A DNA stretch of 10,018 bases from Marinagarivorans sp. UBA5870 (GTDB lineage Bacteria > Pseudomonadota > Gammaproteobacteria > Pseudomonadales > Cellvibrionaceae): the NCBI GenBank assembly GCA_002432555.1, contig DJFO01000290.1, forward strand, positions 6,493 through 16,510, given 5' to 3'. Below the pieces are notes generated by a model. It searched no databases. It saw only the letters and a list, made by a program, of their open reading frames with translations, and was not told where the DNA came from. The translations under genes and the position numbers were made by a program. Every line of letters starts with the position of its first letter. Positions within the stretch are counted from its first letter, which is position 1. Shown one piece after another: positions 6,252 to 10,018 of the stretch.

Positions 6252-9077
6252 TTAACCCTCCTCATGAACGATGATGGCTTGGCTCATCAAGTTGTCATAC
6301 GAATTTTCTTCGCGATACCGCCGGGTGACCGCGGAAGAGTCTTCGTCGAGCTTGTACTTTTCGAATCCTTTTTGGAATTCGTTCGCTAAAGCGCCGTACC
6401 GAGTGGCGTCCTCTTCCGAGAGAGAATTTGCCGCTAAGGCCTTGTAAGCCAAATTCAGCTGATGATAAGCCTGTGCATGTTCAGGATCGATTTCCAATAC
6501 CTCCATGAACGCCTCGATCGACTGAGGATACTCCCCTTTCAACCAGTAGACGCGGCCCAAGCGAACCCAAGTGTCCCGGCTTTTTGGGTAGAACTGCAGT
6601 GTCCGCCGATAGGCTTCCACAGCGCCGGTGAGATCGCCCTTTTTCTCCAGTAGCTCACCCCAGAAAAACGCCAGGCGCGGCAGGTTGGGTGATCGATTAC
6701 TGGCCTCCCGCAACATAGATTCCGCTTTTGCGAGCGAGCCTTCCGCCAGATGAGCGCGCGCCTGATTGAGAAATCCGTCCATTTTTTCTGGCTGCAACTC
6801 CACAACCTTGTGGAACGCCGCCAGCGCCGACCGAGTATCCCCGTCGAGAACTGAGCCTATGCCGTAATCGTTATAGCGCATCCACCGCTTGGCATCTTCA
6901 GGTTGCGGTTGGACGGCCACAACAGGCGCCGGCGAATCGGACAAAGCCAGTGAGATACTGTCGGTTTCTATTTCAGTGATGGGTAAATCCGGTATTTGCT
7001 CCCCTTCAAAGGCGAATTCGGTAAACTCCCGGTTGAATTTCCGCCACATGAGTTTGGCGGAAACCGTCAAGTCGCCGGACGCATTATTCGGAACGCGAAA
7101 GCGATAGCGCGCAATATCCGACGTGCTCGGCCCAATAACATTGGCGTAGACGGTGGCGTAGATGTCGCTGGCATTCCGCTTTGCGATTCGCCCGCTGTGA
7201 CGATCGACAATCACCGCCTTATAAAAGTGCGCAGCGGGATCCACATGGCGGTCCGGTCCGACCCATCCATTGTGAAAAACTTTCTGAGTAGCGTCGCGCA
7301 CAGCAAAATCGATCCACCCTTCGTTGGAATCGTTGGTGCCACCTGGAAACGTGTGCCCGACATTTAAGTTGCGCACCACCACATCAACCTGCAGCAATTC
7401 GCCGGGCCGTACAGCGATTTTATGCTCGCGGGCGTTCATGATGACTTCGCCATTTTCCCGCCGCACGGCAAATATCTCCAGGCGCAACTTTTCATCCCGC
7501 ATGAATGTTTCCATACGCTCGATGGTGTCCGAGTCACCGCGCAGGGCTGGTAAGGCCGTATTCACCGAGAGAAACCTATGACTTCGCACCTTGCCCTCAT
7601 CGGCGGCAACGTCGCCCAAGACGGCATCTTCCAGCGGCATGTGACAGTCCTGACACTGACGAACCGTAGGAGGTTCGTACCACGTCCTCGGTTGGTTGAG
7701 CGCAATACCCGAGTTGTGCCAAGCGTCATACTCATTCTGCCCTCGCAACCAGCGATAATCGTTCACCGTGACGTCCAGGTTGACTTTGTGGCAAGTGAGA
7801 CAAAACTCGGATTTATGAAATATCGGCTTAAGATTGCGTTGTTTGTGAACCGTCGGTTTCGCCTTCAGAACATAGTCGTGGATCTCCAAACCGATCCCGG
7901 CCTTCGCTTGGTCAAAGATGTAGGGCGACTCGGTGAAGTCCTGGATATTATAGTTCCCGTTGCCAACAACACCGTGGACTTGATCAATCGCATGACACGC
8001 CAAACAGGTCAGTCCCGCCTGAGATTCTGGCGTTAAAGGATCAATGTCCCTCACCATGTTGCCCGAGAGCATTATTGCCGGATCGTGGCATCCCCCACAA
8101 AATTGAGAGGACTTTTTCGAGATTTTTTCGCGGGTGAGTTCCACTGCCTTGCGATAGAAGGGGTTGTTGAATGATGAAAACCGATGAGCCGACGTCGACC
8201 ACTGTTGCACTATGTCCGCATGACATCTTTGGCAGCTCTGCGCACCCAAAAAATAACTGGGCGCGAACCCTTTCGCGCGAGTTTCAGCCTGGAACGCCTC
8301 AATATCCGGCAGATCATCGTGAGTAATGATCCGTGCCGGCAGCCAATCCCCCGTTGTGGTGGTGGTAGTCGCCGGGAAAAAGGGGCTGTCTGCTTTCGCA
8401 TCCCCAAAGGCGATAAACTTGAAGTCCGAATTGAATTTTTTGTCGAAAACGATTGGGTTATAACCGATAACGGCATTGGCGGACGGCACTTGAGCAGGCT
8501 CTTTTGCGGTTTCGCTGCGCGCTTCTTGCAAATCAACCACCATTGCCAAAAAAATGCACAGCGCGGAAGCGGCCGCGATCTTGGCCTTGCGGCGGAAAAT
8601 CCAGTCGGGAACCGCTGGTTTGACACGCGATAAAAACCGGTGGAGGAAGTAGCCAAGGACTAACAGGGCGGCGAGCGCCTGATGCGCCGCAAATATCCAA
8701 AAGTTGGCCCTGCTATTGGACTCCTCCAAGATGAAAAAACCCGTCACCAACAGGGACACCAAAGCCGTCGCTAAGATTGACCCAGAAACTCTCATCCACG
8801 CGCGGGGATTTTTTTTCCGGAGAATCTTCAACAAATGAACCAGAATAAAGCCAAGCGCCAGACCCACGAAGAGTATTCCCATCAAAAGGTGCACGACCAA
8901 CATCGCCTGATAGAACATCGGCAACACTTGGGTGTTTTTCCCGATCCCCCACCAGTGGCTCGCAAGCAGCAAGTAGAGGGTGTTGATCACCATCAAGATG
9001 CCGAGCGAAAATCCAATGGAAAATATTATCTGCTGATTTCGCGTCAGCAAGCTAAACCGACTAGAACCCGTTTTCAT
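6252..9077 (-). CDS. Membrane-anchored pentahaem c-type cytochrome with possible di-haem b bundle and TPR domain
   Basis: A 941-residue fusion, probably an inner-membrane electron-transfer protein facing the periplasm. Residues 17-148 form four membrane helices. His63 and His81 lie on helix 2, and His132 and His146 on helix 4, placed to hold two b-type haems. A fifth helix (167-183) leads out after a basic loop (RRKAK), which fits the positive-inside rule. Five CXXCH haem-c sites follow: 282-286, 327-331, 358-362, 426-430 and 475-479, with extra histidines (298, 411, 421, 454, 500) as possible axial ligands, in the manner of cytochrome c554-like multihaem proteins. Residues 525-700 are beta-rich and carry the GHTFPGG block common in such cytochromes. 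About four TPR repeats (730-880) may dock a partner. A linker at 237-242 is six Thr. GGAGG lies 10 nt before the ATG. Haem b binding is inferred; the c-haem sites are clear. Confidence 0.9.
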   Translation of the reverse strand: MKTGSSRFSLLTRNQQIIFSIGFSLGILMVINTLYLLLASHWWGIGKNTQVLPMFYQAMLVVHLLMGILFVGLALGFILVHLLKILRKKNPRAWMRVSGSILATALVSLLVTGFFILEESNSRANFWIFAAHQALAALLVLGYFLHRFLSRVKPAVPDWIFRRKAKIAAASALCIFLAMVVDLQEARSETAKEPAQVPSANAVIGYNPIVFDKKFNSDFKFIAFGDAKADSPFFPATTTTTTGDWLPARIITHDDLPDIEAFQAETRAKGFAPSYFLGAQSCQRCHADIVQQWSTSAHRFSSFNNPFYRKAVELTREKISKKSSQFCGGCHDPAIMLSGNMVRDIDPLTPESQAGLTCLACHAIDQVHGVVGNGNYNIQDFTESPYIFDQAKAGIGLEIHDYVLKAKPTVHKQRNLKPIFHKSEFCLTCHKVNLDVTVNDYRWLRGQNEYDAWHNSGIALNQPRTWYEPPTVRQCQDCHMPLEDAVLGDVAADEGKVRSHRFLSVNTALPALRGDSDTIERMETFMRDEKLRLEIFAVRRENGEVIMNAREHKIAVRPGELLQVDVVVRNLNVGHTFPGGTNDSNEGWIDFAVRDATQKVFHNGWVGPDRHVDPAAHFYKAVIVDRHSGRIAKRNASDIYATVYANVIGPSTSDIARYRFRVPNNASGDLTVSAKLMWRKFNREFTEFAFEGEQIPDLPITEIETDSISLALSDSPAPVVAVQPQPEDAKRWMRYNDYGIGSVLDGDTRSALAAFHKVVELQPEKMDGFLNQARAHLAEGSLAKAESMLREASNRSPNLPRLAFFWGELLEKKGDLTGAVEAYRRTLQFYPKSRDTWVRLGRVYWLKGEYPQSIEAFMEVLEIDPEHAQAYHQLNLAYKALAANSLSEEDATRYGALANEFQKGFEKYKLDEDSSAVTRRYREENSYDNLMSQAIIVHEEG
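6256..6263 (-). promoter_or_regulatory. Ribosome-binding site inside the end of the cytochrome gene
   Basis: GAGGAGGG on the minus strand encodes the last Glu-Glu-Gly codons of the cytochrome gene and is also the Shine-Dalgarno site for the propeller gene, 6 nt before its ATG. It decides the start at 6250 and makes the two genes translationally linked. Confidence 0.75.
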
Positions 9078-9082
9078 GGCTG

Positions 9083-9104
9083 ATCATCCTCCACAAACGA
9101 TGAT
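9083..9104 (-). promoter_or_regulatory. Small stem-loop holding the cytochrome ribosome-binding site
   Basis: In the minus-strand transcript AUCAUC (9099-9104) can pair with GAUGAU (9083-9088). Four of the five bases of the GGAGG site (9088-9092) then lie in the 10-nt loop and the fifth in the stem. The stem is short and AU-rich, so its effect on translation is uncertain. The 42-nt gap to the upstream barrel gene contains no promoter that I can see, which supports co-transcription. Confidence 0.3.
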
Positions 9105-9119
9105 GAATGTTTCCGGCAA

Positions 9120-10018
9120 TTAGAAATACCGGGAAATCTTGAGTCGGATGAAGTCGTCGCGGCTTATACCGTAGAGAAAATCCTTGGCTGCAACCTCGTG
9201 GAAGATCGTTGATTCCAGGTCAAGTTTCCATGCATCGCCCATTCTACGGCTCAGCTCAAAAGACCAGATCTGGCTGCCAAAGTCTAAATCCTCGATCCGG
9301 CTCACCAATACTTCGGTATTTGCCGCGTCGTTGAGCGACAGCCGCAATCCCAATCCGAGATCCTCTTGAAAAAAATGGTTAGCCGCTTCCCGCCGCTGAT
9401 CTCGCATCAGCTCCGCGACAAAACCAACATTGATGACACTCCCTGCGACTCCAACATAGCTGTATTCGAACCCTCCGGTGGTGGCGAAGAATTCTTCGCT
9501 CTCGCCGTGGCGGTGCAAAGCTTCAAGCTTCCACAACCAGTCATTCACCAGCCATTGCACGTCTAGAGAAACCTGGCGGACGTCGCTGTAGTAAGGCGCT
9601 ATGAGCGCATCGCGCTCAGACAACACGTAAATGAAGGTCGGATCCCTAGCGATACCCGAAAATAAAACCACTCCTATATCCAAACTGCCCAGTTCATCAC
9701 CCGAAAATCCCGCCGACCACCTCAGCGCATAATCGTTTTGCAGACCTCCCTTACGGGCGCCTTGGTAAACCTCATGGTCGGAATCGAGCAGCGGGGAAAA
9801 CGAATAGCGGTTGTCTCCGTCGGAAAACCACCGGTCGCGAAAGTATGGCAGCCACCAGACATCCCACCGCTGTCCCTCCCCTTGATAAGACAGATTTATC
9901 ATCGACTGTCCCAGAGCTGTTTCCCCCCGCAGATCCTCCGAAAAGTCCGTCTGATTAATCGCGTTCACCAGATGGAAAAACTCGGTAACACTCCAATTTT
10001 CTCGGCTAATACCCGCGT
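9120..10018 (-). CDS. Outer-membrane beta-barrel protein, N-terminus outside the window
   Basis: The frame is open to the right edge, giving the last 298 residues; the signal peptide and first strands are missing. The GTG at 9968 is internal, since in-frame codons before it read ENWSVTEFFHL without a stop. Many segments alternate polar and hydrophobic residues with aromatic girdles (RWDVWWLPYFRDRWF, WLWKLEALHRHG, GGFEYSYVGVAG), and the chain ends FIRLKISRYF with the terminal Phe of BAM substrates. I see neither general-porin signature blocks nor haem motifs. The text resembles an uncharacterised family of outer-membrane proteins of roughly 400 residues, from memory only. It is the first of three minus-strand genes in the window, 42 nt before the cytochrome gene, so it probably works with it, for example as a pore or conduit. 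Function is not established. Confidence 0.8.
   Translation of the reverse strand, partial: AGISRENWSVTEFFHLVNAINQTDFSEDLRGETALGQSMINLSYQGEGQRWDVWWLPYFRDRWFSDGDNRYSFSPLLDSDHEVYQGARKGGLQNDYALRWSAGFSGDELGSLDIGVVLFSGIARDPTFIYVLSERDALIAPYYSDVRQVSLDVQWLVNDWLWKLEALHRHGESEEFFATTGGFEYSYVGVAGSVINVGFVAELMRDQRREAANHFFQEDLGLGLRLSLNDAANTEVLVSRIEDLDFGSQIWSFELSRRMGDAWKLDLESTIFHEVAAKDFLYGISRDDFIRLKISRYF

Noticed and set aside
5645..6274. 209-codon open frame on the plus strand
   Set aside because: It is antisense to the FG-GAP/ASPIC gene, whose repeats and domain are unmistakable; the product shows no recognisable features.
9120..10018. MtrB/PioB-type barrel of a known porin-cytochrome complex
   Set aside because: No identifying motif is visible in the part present and the N-terminus is missing, so only a generic outer-membrane barrel can be supported.

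Overview
The window looks like chromosomal DNA from a marine-type gammaproteobacterium. The grounds are a signal-peptide trimeric-porin-like protein ending in Phe, a cyclophilin with a GlyGly-CTERM-like tail, moderately GC-rich DNA, and standard Shine-Dalgarno sites. The lineage is an inference from protein style; there is no rRNA or tRNA here to fix it.

Layout, left to right: (1) the 3' end of a plus-strand cyclophilin-type peptidyl-prolyl isomerase (2-394). It converges on (2) a minus-strand outer-membrane porin (522-1517), with a perfect 8-bp hairpin between them. The porin has a gene-free upstream region of about 480 bp. This holds a likely promoter whose -10 is duplicated in an 8-bp direct repeat, a terminator-like hairpin in the mRNA leader, and a REP-like palindrome further up. 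(3) A minus-strand, 718-residue uncharacterised membrane protein (1999-4155) with a canonical EF-hand loop, a cysteine cluster and C-terminal membrane segments, behind a good sigma70-type promoter. (4) A 300-bp gene-free stretch full of inverted repeats. (5) A minus-strand three-gene set, transcribed right to left: an outer-membrane beta-barrel protein cut by the window end (9120-10018), a 941-residue membrane multihaem cytochrome with TPR repeats (6252-9077), and a 597-residue membrane-anchored FG-GAP/ASPIC-UnbV propeller protein (4457-6250).

The three-gene set is the most interesting part. The barrel and cytochrome genes are 42 nt apart. The cytochrome and propeller genes are 1 nt apart, with the propeller gene's ribosome-binding site inside the end of the cytochrome gene. 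The cytochrome appears to be a four-part fusion: a membrane helix bundle with two pairs of histidines placed as in di-haem b cytochromes, five CXXCH c-haem sites, a beta-rich domain and a TPR domain. Together the genes could encode an envelope electron-transfer system running from inner-membrane quinol, through periplasmic haems, to an outer-membrane barrel and a calcium-binding propeller. That assembly is inferred from domains and gene order and has not been shown. The porin, the 718-residue protein and the cyclophilin look like independent neighbours.
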